A DNA stretch of 7,707 bases from Actinomycetota bacterium. GTDB taxonomy: Bacteria; Actinomycetota; Thermoleophilia; Solirubrobacterales; Solirubrobacteraceae. The notes below the pieces were generated by a model. The model made no database searches and had not been told where the DNA came from. It saw only the letters and a program-made list of their open reading frames with translations. Positions 1 to 5,256 of this stretch are shown here, piece after piece (within the stretch, counting starts at the first letter, position 1; the number at the start of each line of letters is the position of its first letter). The stretch covers positions 1 through 7,707 of the forward strand of contig JAHWJE010000061.1 in NCBI GenBank assembly GCA_019348575.1. Direction: 5' to 3'. The position numbers and the translations under genes are program-made.

Positions 1-95
1 GGTCCTCACAGGCCGGTCTACAACCAATGTACCAACGCCACGGGCGTGATCGGAGCCCCGAGCCGAGCGAACCCGGGCTGCTCCTTCTCTACGGC

Positions 96-485
96 CTAGA
101 TGTAGTACATCGCGACCCCCGCCGCGCGCGCCTCGCGCTCGACGACGTCGGCGATCGTCGTCGCCGACAGGACGTCGCGCGCGGCGGCCGCGGCATCGCC
201 GAAGATGCCCGGCGCGTCGCGGCCCAAGGGGCCCTCCAGCAGCTCGACGACCTCGAGCACGGTGATCTGGCCCGGCGGGCGGGCGAACGTGTAGCCGCCC
301 TTGACCCCGCGCTGGGACTTCAGGATCCCCGCGCGGCGCAGCGTGGCGAAGAGCTGCTCGAGAAACTGGGCGGGGATGTCGCGGCGGCGGGCGAGCTCGC
401 CGATCGGGACGGGACCGTCGCCGCAGCGGCCGAGCTCGGCCAGCGCCTGCAGGGCGTACGGCGACTTGGTCGTGATGGAGATCAT
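96..485 (-). CDS. Rrf2-family winged-helix transcriptional regulator without Fe-S cysteines
   Basis: This 129-residue protein matches the usual length of Rrf2 regulators (IscR/NsrR/CymR family), which bind operators as dimers. The N-terminus (ITTKSPYALQALAELG, about residues 3-18) is the family's first helix. The helix-turn-helix follows at about 26-50 (IGELARRRDIPAQFLEQLF), and the wing at 57-70 has the typical QRGVKGGYTFARPP. A dimerisation helix (ITVLEVVELLEG) lies at about 73-84. The three cysteines that hold the Fe-S cluster in IscR and NsrR are absent from the 85-105 region; the only cysteine is C21 near the N-terminus. It is therefore either cluster-free, like CymR, or uses another signal. 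The ATG at 483-485 fits the family start. There is no Shine-Dalgarno sequence, and the gene diverges from the VanZ-like gene across 23 bp, so it may control that gene and itself. The target regulon cannot be read from the window. Confidence 0.9.
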   Translation of the reverse strand: MISITTKSPYALQALAELGRCGDGPVPIGELARRRDIPAQFLEQLFATLRRAGILKSQRGVKGGYTFARPPGQITVLEVVELLEGPLGRDAPGIFGDAAAAARDVLSATTIADVVEREARAAGVAMYYI

Positions 486-492
486 CGGGTGC

Positions 493-502
493 TCACTAGC
501 CT
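493..502. promoter_or_regulatory. Overlapping divergent -10-like boxes between Rrf2 and VanZ genes
   Basis: Only 23 bp (486-508) separate the two start codons. On the plus strand TAGCCT (497-502) fits TANNNT and lies 6 bases before the VanZ-like ATG. On the minus strand TAGTGA (493-498) is a near match and lies 7 bases before the Rrf2 ATG. The two boxes share the CTAG core, so both mRNAs could be leaderless and the promoters mutually exclusive. No convincing -35 boxes are seen. This is inferred from spacing only. Confidence 0.35.
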
Positions 503-508
503 CAGGGT

Positions 509-889
509 ATGGAACCGGTCACGCGCTACGGGCCGCCGCTGGCGGTCATGGCGCTCATCTTCGCGCTCTCTGCGACGCCGGACCTCAGCTCGGGCCTCGG
601 CGCCTGGGACATGCTGCTGCGAAAGCTCGCGCACATCACGATCTTCGGCGTGCTGTGGCTGACGCTCGCACGCGCGATGTACTGGCGCCGGCCGATCCTC
701 GCGAGCGTCATCGCGATCCTCTACGCGATCAGCGACGAGGTGCACCAGTCCTTCGTCGACGGCCGTCACGGCTCGCCGGTCGACGTCGCGATCGATACGG
801 TCGGCGTGGGGCTGGCGGCGCTGGCCTGGATCGTCGTGACGCGCAGGCGCAACATCGTCACCAGCGGCCGCGCCGCGTCGGCCGGTTGA
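509..889 (+). CDS. VanZ-like family integral membrane protein
   Basis: This 126-residue membrane protein has the VanZ-like pattern. A first membrane helix spans about residues 8-22 (PPLAVMALIFALSATPDL region). It is followed by a conserved segment with K39, H42 and the helix FGVLWLTLA. A further helix lies at about 62-75, leading into the signature SDEVHQSFVDGR (75-86) with D92 and D96, and a last helix at about 97-111. VanZ in the vancomycin cluster gives low-level teicoplanin resistance, but most chromosomal homologues like this one have no known role. No van genes are nearby, so resistance should not be assumed. The start is the ATG at 509; a later in-frame ATG at 548 would cut into the first helix. 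Its last 32 bases overlap the end of the convergent BrkB-family gene. Confidence 0.88.
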   Translation: MEPVTRYGPPLAVMALIFALSATPDLSSGLGAWDMLLRKLAHITIFGVLWLTLARAMYWRRPILASVIAILYAISDEVHQSFVDGRHGSPVDVAIDTVGVGLAALAWIVVTRRRNIVTSGRAASAG

Positions 890-1751
890 GCGTGTCCGCC
901 AGCGCGACCCCCTCGCCGAGCTCGCGCTCGCGCTCGATCTCCGCGTTGAGCTCGGCTCCGAAGAGCAGCGCGACGTGCGTGATCCACAGCCACGCGACGA
1001 GCAGGATCGCGCCGGTGAACGCACCGTAGATCGCCCCGATGCGGGCGGCCTGCGAGATGTACTCCGAGAAGCCGACCGACGCCGCGAGCCAGAGCATGAC
1101 GCCGACCGCCGCGCCGGGAAGCACGGCGCGAAACGAGCGCTGCTCGACGTCGGGCGTCACGTAGTAGATGAAGGCGAACACGAGCATCGCAACGGCGACC
1201 GCGGCCGGCCAGCGCACGACGTTCCATGCCTGTGCCGCCTGCGGCCCGATGCCGATGAAGCCGAGCAGATCCTGCGCGAATGCGCCGCCCACGAAGACGA
1301 GCACGAGGCTGATGAGCACGAGCGCCATCAGCACGAACGTCGAAGCGACGTCGATCGCCTTGCGTCGCAGGAAGCGCCGGCCGCCGTCGGCCTCGAGCAC
1401 GACGTTCAGCGCGCGCCGCGCCGCCTCCAGCGCACCGGTCGTCCCGTACAACGCGAACGCGACGCTGATCACGAGCGCCGTCGTCGCGGTCCCCTGGCTG
1501 CGCAGCGCGCCGCGCAGCGACCTGTCCAGTGGCACGAGCGCCGACGACGGCACCACGTCTCGCAGGTAGCCGATGATCGCGTCGTAGGTGGCGGGGTACT
1601 GGCCCAGGAGCCCGAGCAGCGAGAGCGCGATCAGCGCCGCAGGGAACAGCGACATCAGCGCGTAGTACGTGAGCGCCGCCGCGTGCTGCGTCATCTGGTC
1701 GTCGTAGAACGCCAGCAGCGTTCGCTTGATGACCGCGCCGCTGCGCTTCAT
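858..1751 (-). CDS. YihY/BrkB-family inner membrane protein
   Basis: This 297-residue polytopic membrane protein belongs to the YihY/virulence factor BrkB family (once wrongly called RNase BN). It shows the family's landmarks in order. AAALTYYALMSLFPAAL at 24-40 runs into the first helix. Further hydrophobic helices follow at about 91-108, 136-158 and 180-198. YYVTPDVEQRSFRAVLPGA covers 196-214, then a helix at about 212-226. The C-terminal signature YGAFTGAILLVAWLWITH (242-259) runs into LLFGAELNAE (262-271). Around six membrane spans are expected. The charged C-terminal tail (272-297) is probably cytoplasmic. The molecular function is unknown; transport or envelope roles have been suggested. 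The start at 1749-1751 has no clear Shine-Dalgarno sequence. It diverges from the phosphoribulokinase gene and ends inside the VanZ-like gene. Confidence 0.92.
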   Translation of the reverse strand: MKRSGAVIKRTLLAFYDDQMTQHAAALTYYALMSLFPAALIALSLLGLLGQYPATYDAIIGYLRDVVPSSALVPLDRSLRGALRSQGTATTALVISVAFALYGTTGALEAARRALNVVLEADGGRRFLRRKAIDVASTFVLMALVLISLVLVFVGGAFAQDLLGFIGIGPQAAQAWNVVRWPAAVAVAMLVFAFIYYVTPDVEQRSFRAVLPGAAVGVMLWLAASVGFSEYISQAARIGAIYGAFTGAILLVAWLWITHVALLFGAELNAEIERERELGEGVALADTLNRPTRRGRW

Positions 1752-1754
1752 CTG

Positions 1755-1849
1755 ATCGTGCGAGACCGCCGGCTACGGGTCAACCTCGCCAGGACGCTAG
1801 CAATCGTGCGCGACCGCAAGGACGAGCGGGCCGATTGGCGCTATCGTGC
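1755..1849. repeat. Direct repeats in the brkB/prk divergent intergenic region
   Basis: ATCGTGCGAGACCGC at 1755-1769 recurs as ATCGTGCGCGACCGC at 1803-1817 (14 of 15 identical). The 7-base core ATCGTGC appears a third time at 1843-1849. Start-to-start spacing is 48 and 40 bp. The repeats lie in the 127-bp gap between the two divergent start codons, the third close to a TATCGT that could act as a -10. They could be operator sites for a shared regulator, but short GC-rich repeats can arise by chance. Confidence 0.3.
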
Positions 1850-1866
1850 CGGATTCGGCAGACCCT

Positions 1867-1872
1867 AGGAGG
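1867..1872 (+). promoter_or_regulatory. Strong Shine-Dalgarno sequence that sets the phosphoribulokinase start
   Basis: AGGAGG lies 6 bases before the ATG at 1879. It is the clearest ribosome binding site in the window and excludes the upstream in-frame GTG at 1846, which would add 11 residues with no similarity to the family. Confidence 0.85.
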
Positions 1873-1878
1873 AGCTGT

Positions 1879-2841
1879 ATGGCCCGCCCCATCATCCTCG
1901 GCATCGTCGGCGACTCGGCCGCCGGCAAGACGACGATCTCGAAGGGACTCGTGGAGATCCTCGGGCCCGACAACGTCACGCACATCGGGACCGACGACTA
2001 CCACTGCTACGACCGCGCAGAGCGCGCCGAGCGCGAGATCACGCCGCTGAATCCCGACTGCAACTACATCGACATCATGTCCCAGCACGTGCGCCACCTG
2101 CGCGACGGCGAGCCGATCCTCAAACCCGTGTACAACCATGGCGACGGGACGTTCGGCCGGCCGGAGTACGTCCTGCCGAAGCGCTTCGCGGTGATCGAGG
2201 GCTTGCTCGGCTACTACACGTCGGAGCTCTGCGACGCCCATGACGTGCGCGTCTTCCTCGACCCGCCCGAGGAGCTTCGCCGCGAATGGAAGATCAAGCG
2301 CGACACGTCCAAGCGGGGCTACAGCGAGGAGCAGGTCCTCGCCGAGCTCGACAAGCGGGAGCCCGACTCCGCGGCGTTCATCCGCCCGCAGAAGCGCCAC
2401 GCCGACATCGTCGTCTCCTTTCAGCCCGGCGAGGACAGCGAGAAGCTCGACGCCGAGGTGACGCTGTCCGACGGCCTCCCCCACCCCGACATGTCGGTGC
2501 TGCTCGAGGAGGGCGGCGACCACGGGATCACGCTGAGCGAGGAGCGCTCCGGCGACCGTCGTCTGTTCATCCCCGGCGACCTCGATCCGGAGGTCGGGGC
2601 GGCGATCGAGGAGGGCATCTGGGAGAAGATGCACTTCGCCCAGCAGCTTCGCAGCGAGCGGCTCGGCGAGTTCACCGTCGGCGACGAGAAGCATCGCTCC
2701 GAGTCGCTGGCGCTCGTCCAGGTCCTGATCCTCTATCACCTCGTCACCGCGAAGGCCACGATCGCGGTCGGCGGCGACGAGGCAAGCGGGCGGACCGACG
2801 ACCCGTCGCCAGCGCCGAACGCCGCCGCGCCCGCCGCGTAG
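1879..2841 (+). CDS. prk: Phosphoribulokinase (class II-type, P-loop kinase)
   Basis: Phosphoribulokinase phosphorylates ribulose 5-phosphate with ATP to give ribulose 1,5-bisphosphate, the RuBisCO substrate. The 320-residue product has the Walker A loop GDSAAGKT (11-18) and the catalytic-base region TDDYHCYDR (38-46). It also has the sugar-phosphate motif KPVYNH (82-87), VIEG (105-108, with E107), and WKIKRD (137-142) followed by R146. A C-terminal domain ends in HRSESLALVQVLILYHL (272-288), a family hallmark. The arrangement follows the longer plant/cyanobacterial-type enzyme rather than the short proteobacterial form. The redox cysteine in the plant and cyanobacterial P-loop (GDSGCGKS) is alanine here, so thioredoxin switching at that site is not possible. 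Residues 299-320 form a low-complexity tail. No RuBisCO or other Calvin-cycle gene is in the window, so autotrophy is not shown. Uridine kinase is less likely given the C-terminal domain. Confidence 0.85.
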   Translation: MARPIILGIVGDSAAGKTTISKGLVEILGPDNVTHIGTDDYHCYDRAERAEREITPLNPDCNYIDIMSQHVRHLRDGEPILKPVYNHGDGTFGRPEYVLPKRFAVIEGLLGYYTSELCDAHDVRVFLDPPEELRREWKIKRDTSKRGYSEEQVLAELDKREPDSAAFIRPQKRHADIVVSFQPGEDSEKLDAEVTLSDGLPHPDMSVLLEEGGDHGITLSEERSGDRRLFIPGDLDPEVGAAIEEGIWEKMHFAQQLRSERLGEFTVGDEKHRSESLALVQVLILYHLVTAKATIAVGGDEASGRTDDPSPAPNAAAPAA

Positions 2842-2893
2842 CGGCGCGTCGCCGGCGACGAAGCCGAGTCTGCCGCTCGACGCCGGGGCGGCA
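2832..2893. terminator. Cluster of GC-rich hairpins between convergent prk and HDOD genes
   Basis: Three stem-loops fall in this short convergent gap. CGCCGC/GCGGCG with a 3-base loop (2832-2846) spans the prk stop codon. A perfect 14-bp palindrome CGTCGCCGGCGACG lies at 2847-2860. TGCCGC/GCGGCA with an 11-base loop covers 2871-2893. There is no T-run, so if these terminate transcription they do so without the classical U-tract. GC richness makes chance hairpins common. Confidence 0.35.
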
Positions 2894-2898
2894 GCCTC

Positions 2899-4023
2899 CT
2901 ACAGCCAGCCGCGCTCGGTGGCGATCAGGACGGCCTGGGCGCGGTCGACGGCGCCGAGCTTGCCGTAGATGTTGTGCAGGTGGGTGCGCACGGTCGAGGT
3001 CGACAGCTGCAACTCGGCCGCGATCTGCTTGTAGACCTTGCCCTCGGCGAGCCGCCTGAGCACCTCGACCTCGCGTCCGGAGAGCGGGCACGGATCGATC
3101 TGGCGCGGGCGGCCGGAGCGCGGGTAGGGCAGGTCGTACATGACCGCGCGCAGCTCGGCGGCGCCGAGCCCGACTGAGCGGGCGACCTTCAGCAGCGAGT
3201 TGGGGGAGATCTGGTCGCCCTGCGTGTAGTGGGCGAGCATGTCGGCGAGGCGAACGAAGGCGGCCTCTCCGGTCGCGTCCTCGGAGTGATGGCGCTCGAT
3301 CGCCGAGGCGACGGCGCCCGGCAGTCCCCAGCGGCGAGCCAGGACGCCGCCGACGAGCGCGTGGTCGACGCCGAGCTCACGGCGCTCGCGATGCACCCGC
3401 TCCTCCGGCGTGCGGGCGTTGCCGTGGACCTGCGACGGATAGCCGGGGTAGGCGTGCGTGAGGACGAGCTTGCCGATGTCGTGCAGCAGCGACGTGACCA
3501 TCAAACGGTCGCGGTGCTCGTAGCCGGCTTCCTCGGCGAGGCGGTCGGCGGCACGCTGCGTGGCGACGCCGTGCAGGCGGAAGCGCTCGGGGGCGGTGTC
3601 CCACAGCGTCGAGCGCTCGAAGAAGTCGAAGGTCCGGGTACGGCTCGCGAGGGCCTGGACGCATTCGGGTGAGAGGAGCTCGACGGCCGTGACGACGGAC
3701 TCGACGCGGCCGCGGCGGCGGTCGTCGAGCTGGTTCGCCATCCGCAGGACGGCGATGACGAGGGCGATGTCCGATTCGATCGCAGCGACGACGTCGGCCG
3801 GCGAGATGCGCTCGGCGCTGAGCAGGCGCAGCAGCCGGTTGCGCGACTCGGCGAGCGCCGGGTATGCCTCGAGCGCCTCGAACGCGGCGGTCAGGCGGCG
3901 GCCGTGGCCTTCGTTGTGATGGCGCTGTACGGGCGCGCTGCTGGCACGCTGTACGGGCGCGCTGCTGGCGCGCTGTACGGGCGCGCTGCTGGGCTGTGCG
4001 GTACGAGCGGGTGAGGTGATCAT
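2899..4023 (-). CDS. HDOD-domain signalling protein with C-terminal LuxR-type DNA-binding domain
   Basis: This 374-residue protein joins an HDOD domain to a DNA-binding output. Residues 1-40 are a low-complexity leader with three copies of the 8-residue unit SSAPVQRA. Residues about 42-270 fit HDOD, with an early helical part (ISPADVVAAIESDIALVIAV, 73-92) and the HD motif SLLHDIGKLVL (178-188). The sequence WGLPGAVASAIERHH (232-246) follows. Residues 313-374 are a LuxR/GerE helix-turn-helix, from PLSGREVEVLRRLAEG through the recognition region TSTVRTHLHNIYGKL. HDOD domains are usually non-enzymatic relatives of HD-GYP domains that take part in signalling. No receiver domain is present, so HDOD is the likely input and LuxR the output. 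The ATG at 4021-4023 has only a weak upstream purine stretch. The gene follows the gltX remnant after 92 bp on the same strand. Its target and signal are unknown. Confidence 0.85.
   Translation of the reverse strand: MITSPARTAQPSSAPVQRASSAPVQRASSAPVQRHHNEGHGRRLTAAFEALEAYPALAESRNRLLRLLSAERISPADVVAAIESDIALVIAVLRMANQLDDRRRGRVESVVTAVELLSPECVQALASRTRTFDFFERSTLWDTAPERFRLHGVATQRAADRLAEEAGYEHRDRLMVTSLLHDIGKLVLTHAYPGYPSQVHGNARTPEERVHRERRELGVDHALVGGVLARRWGLPGAVASAIERHHSEDATGEAAFVRLADMLAHYTQGDQISPNSLLKVARSVGLGAAELRAVMYDLPYPRSGRPRQIDPCPLSGREVEVLRRLAEGKVYKQIAAELQLSTSTVRTHLHNIYGKLGAVDRAQAVLIATERGWL
3923..3992. repeat. 24-bp tandem repeat, nearly three copies, in the HDOD-LuxR leader
   Basis: Copies at 3923-3946 and 3947-3970 differ at one base (the last), and a third copy of 22 bases follows at 3971-3992. 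The unit begins CGCTGTACGGGCGCGC. It keeps the frame and encodes repeats of SSAPVQRA on the minus strand. The near identity points to recent slippage or duplication, and copy number probably varies between strains. Confidence 0.95.
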
Positions 4024-4056
4024 GAGGGGCGGTCCCTGCTTCCGGGTCGGGATCGT

Positions 4057-4070
4057 CGGGGCACTCCCCG
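4057..4070. terminator. Small hairpin between gltX remnant and HDOD gene
   Basis: CGGGG-CACT-CCCCG forms a perfect 5-bp stem with a 4-base loop in the 92-bp gap after the GltX stop codon. There is no T-run. It may be a weak terminator or processing site; nothing else is recognised between 4024 and 4115. Confidence 0.3.
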
Positions 4071-4115
4071 TATCGGCAGCCGTGGACAGATGGTTGAGGC
4101 CCGATCGCGGACGCG

Positions 4116-4886
4116 TTATGCGCGCAGGGCTCGCTCGATCCGCGCGAGCGACTCGTCGCGGCCCAGGACCGTCAGCGTCTCGAAGATCCCCGGCGAGACG
4201 GCCGTCCCGGCAAGCGCGACGCGGATCGGCTGGAAGACCTGCTTGGGCTTCACGCCGCGGGCCGCGACGACGCCCTCGAGCGCGGCCTGGACCTCGCCGA
4301 CCGTGAACGGGTCAAGCGGCTCGAGCGCCGCGCGCACGTCGGCGAGCACCGCGCGGCCGCTCTCGTCGAGCCACTTCTCGCGCGCCTGGGGATCGTCGGC
4401 CGGCCCGTCGAAGATGAACCCGGCGAGCGGCTCGAAGTCCGCGAGCGTCTGCATCTTCTCCTGCGAGATCTCGACCGCGGCGCGCAGCCCGCTGCGGCCG
4501 GTGAACCGCTCCAGGCGCGCGGTCAGCTCGTCGGTCGGCAGCGCGCGCATGTAGCGCCCGTTGATCCAGCGCAGCTTCTGATGATCGAAGCGCGCCGGGT
4601 TCTTCGAGACCCGCTCGAGCGAGAAGCGCTCGACGATCTCGTCGCGGCCGATCTCGTCGATCAGGCGCTGCTCGCGCGTTCCCTGCGAGCCGCTGGGCGA
4701 GCGGGTATCGGCGGCGAGGCGGTCGAGCTCGACGAGCACGGCCTGCAGCGTGAGGGCCATGTTATCGCCGGTGTCGCCGTCGGCGACCGGGAAGACGTTG
4801 AGGTCGTTGATCTCCTGACGGCGTGACTCGAGGTGCGCGAGGGCGCCTTCGACGACGGCGCGGAAGCGAACGAGGCTGGGATCCAT
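4116..4886 (-). CDS. Chimeric ORF: FakA (DAK2) N-terminus joined to glutamyl-tRNA synthetase C-terminus
   Basis: The 256-residue ORF has two unrelated halves. Residues 1 to about 85 match the start of the DAK2-domain fatty-acid kinase FakA (YloV family), with the nucleotide/Mg-binding signature NVFPVADGDTGDNM (30-43, D36, D38). Residues from about 82 to 256 match the C-terminal anticodon-binding part of glutamyl-tRNA synthetase, starting ERFSLERVSKNPARFD (86-101) then KLRWINGRYMRAL (104-116). The family's final region KPKQVFQPIRVALAGTAVSP lies at 213-232. FakA's GARGNSG motif and its C-terminal domain are missing, and GltX's catalytic Rossmann fold with the HIGH and KMSKS motifs is missing. 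Neither kinase nor aminoacylation activity is expected. It lies directly downstream of rpmB, the usual neighbour of fakA, so the right half is in its native context and the GltX half is foreign. A full-length gltX must exist elsewhere because the enzyme is essential. Assembly error or genuine rearrangement are both possible. Confidence 0.85.
   Translation of the reverse strand: MDPSLVRFRAVVEGALAHLESRRQEINDLNVFPVADGDTGDNMALTLQAVLVELDRLAADTRSPSGSQGTREQRLIDEIGRDEIVERFSLERVSKNPARFDHQKLRWINGRYMRALPTDELTARLERFTGRSGLRAAVEISQEKMQTLADFEPLAGFIFDGPADDPQAREKWLDESGRAVLADVRAALEPLDPFTVGEVQAALEGVVAARGVKPKQVFQPIRVALAGTAVSPGIFETLTVLGRDESLARIERALRA
4629..4661 (-). other. Predicted junction of the FakA-GltX chimera
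   Basis: The switch falls in the codons for IDEIGRDEIVE (residues 76-86). In FakA-like proteins as I recall them a similar acidic helix precedes the GARGNSG motif. In GltX a similar sequence (RDELIERF-like) precedes the SLERVSK motif. A shared stretch of roughly 15-18 bases could explain the joining point. The exact breakpoint cannot be fixed without the parent genes. Confidence 0.55.
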
Positions 4887-4901
4887 GTGTGACGTCGACC
4901 G

Positions 4902-4959
4902 ATGGTCGCCGCGTGCGGCGATCGCAGGGCGAGAACCGTACCTCGCGACGGTCGCCGCG
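4902..4959. terminator. Hairpin and repeated GGTCGCCGCG in the rpmB-fakA gap
   Basis: TCGCCGC-GT-GCGGCGA (4906-4921) is a near-perfect stem that extends outward through G-T and G-C pairs to about 4903-4924. GGTCGCCGCG occurs at 4904-4913 and again at 4950-4959. This 91-bp gap separates co-directional rpmB and fakA, so the structure could attenuate or terminate the rpmB message. No T-run follows on the minus strand. Confidence 0.35.
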
Positions 4960-4977
4960 CGGCGGCCAGCGGCGATG

Positions 4978-5169
4978 CTAGACGGCCTTCTGGACCTTGC
5001 CGGCCTTCAGGCAGCGCGTGCAGACGTACACGCGTCGCGGTGCGGAGCCGATCAGCACCCGCACCTTCTGGAGGTTCGGGTTGAAGCGCCGCTTGGTGGC
5101 GCGCATCGAGTGGCTGCGGCTCTGGCCGAACGCCGGCTTCTTGCCGCAGCTGTGACAGACCTTGGCCAT
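4978..5169 (-). CDS. rpmB: 50S ribosomal protein L28, zinc-binding form
   Basis: This 63-residue basic protein is L28 of the large ribosomal subunit. It starts MAKVCHSCGKKPAFGQSRSH, which contains the family's N-terminal pattern with the conserved SHS (19-21). NPNLQKVRVLI follows at 30-40, and the C-terminal VYVCTRCLKAGKV lies at 47-59. C5, C8, C50 and C53 form two CXXC pairs, so this is the zinc-coordinating (C+) version. Length is typical. The start ATG at 5167-5169 has no Shine-Dalgarno sequence. A -10-like TACACT on the minus strand (5181-5186) lies 11 bases upstream, so the mRNA leader may be only a few bases long. L28 next to a FakA-like gene is a common bacterial arrangement, and a divergent kinase gene lies 87 bp away. 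Confidence 0.97.
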   Translation of the reverse strand: MAKVCHSCGKKPAFGQSRSHSMRATKRRFNPNLQKVRVLIGSAPRRVYVCTRCLKAGKVQKAV

Positions 5170-5180
5170 GGCGAGGAGGC

Positions 5181-5244
5181 AGTGTAGTCGGTCGCAGATC
5201 AAGCAGCCCGCCCGGGTTGGACGGCGGGCGGCGGCGGGTATCTT
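5181..5244. promoter_or_regulatory. Divergent promoter region of rpmB and the Ser/Thr kinase gene
   Basis: The 87-bp gap holds a minus-strand TACACT (5181-5186) placed for rpmB and a plus-strand TATCTT (5239-5244), 12 bases before the kinase ATG. Both would give very short leaders. Between them GCCCGCC (5206-5212) and GGCGGGC (5223-5229) form a perfect 7-bp inverted repeat with a 10-base spacer, a possible operator. No -35 box fits well. These are positional inferences. Confidence 0.35.
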
Positions 5245-5256
5245 CATCGGGCACTG

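Noticed and set aside
99..111. GATGTAGTACATC palindrome
   Set aside because: It encodes the last Met-Tyr-Tyr-Ile of the Rrf2 gene; the codon content explains the symmetry, and its position at the gene end gives no regulatory reason.
509..889. VanZ-like gene considered as a glycopeptide-resistance gene
   Set aside because: No vanA/H/X/R/S-type genes nearby; VanZ-like membrane proteins are common in genomes with no resistance role.
27..1029. Plus-strand frames opposite the Rrf2 gene and running in other frames across the VanZ-like gene
   Set aside because: Arg/Ala-rich translations without family motifs, opposite or out of frame with well-supported genes; typical shadows in GC-rich DNA.
1846..1878. 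Upstream in-frame GTG start for the phosphoribulokinase
   Set aside because: The strong AGGAGG at 1867-1872 is placed for the ATG at 1879, and the extra residues do not resemble the family.
3923..3992. Repeats considered as a CRISPR array or mobile element end
   Set aside because: Copies are contiguous with no spacers and keep a coding frame.
2899..4023. HDOD protein considered as an HD-GYP cyclic-di-GMP phosphodiesterase
   Set aside because: The HD motif is present, but the GYP signature and the extended metal-ligand set are not seen; overall layout fits HDOD.
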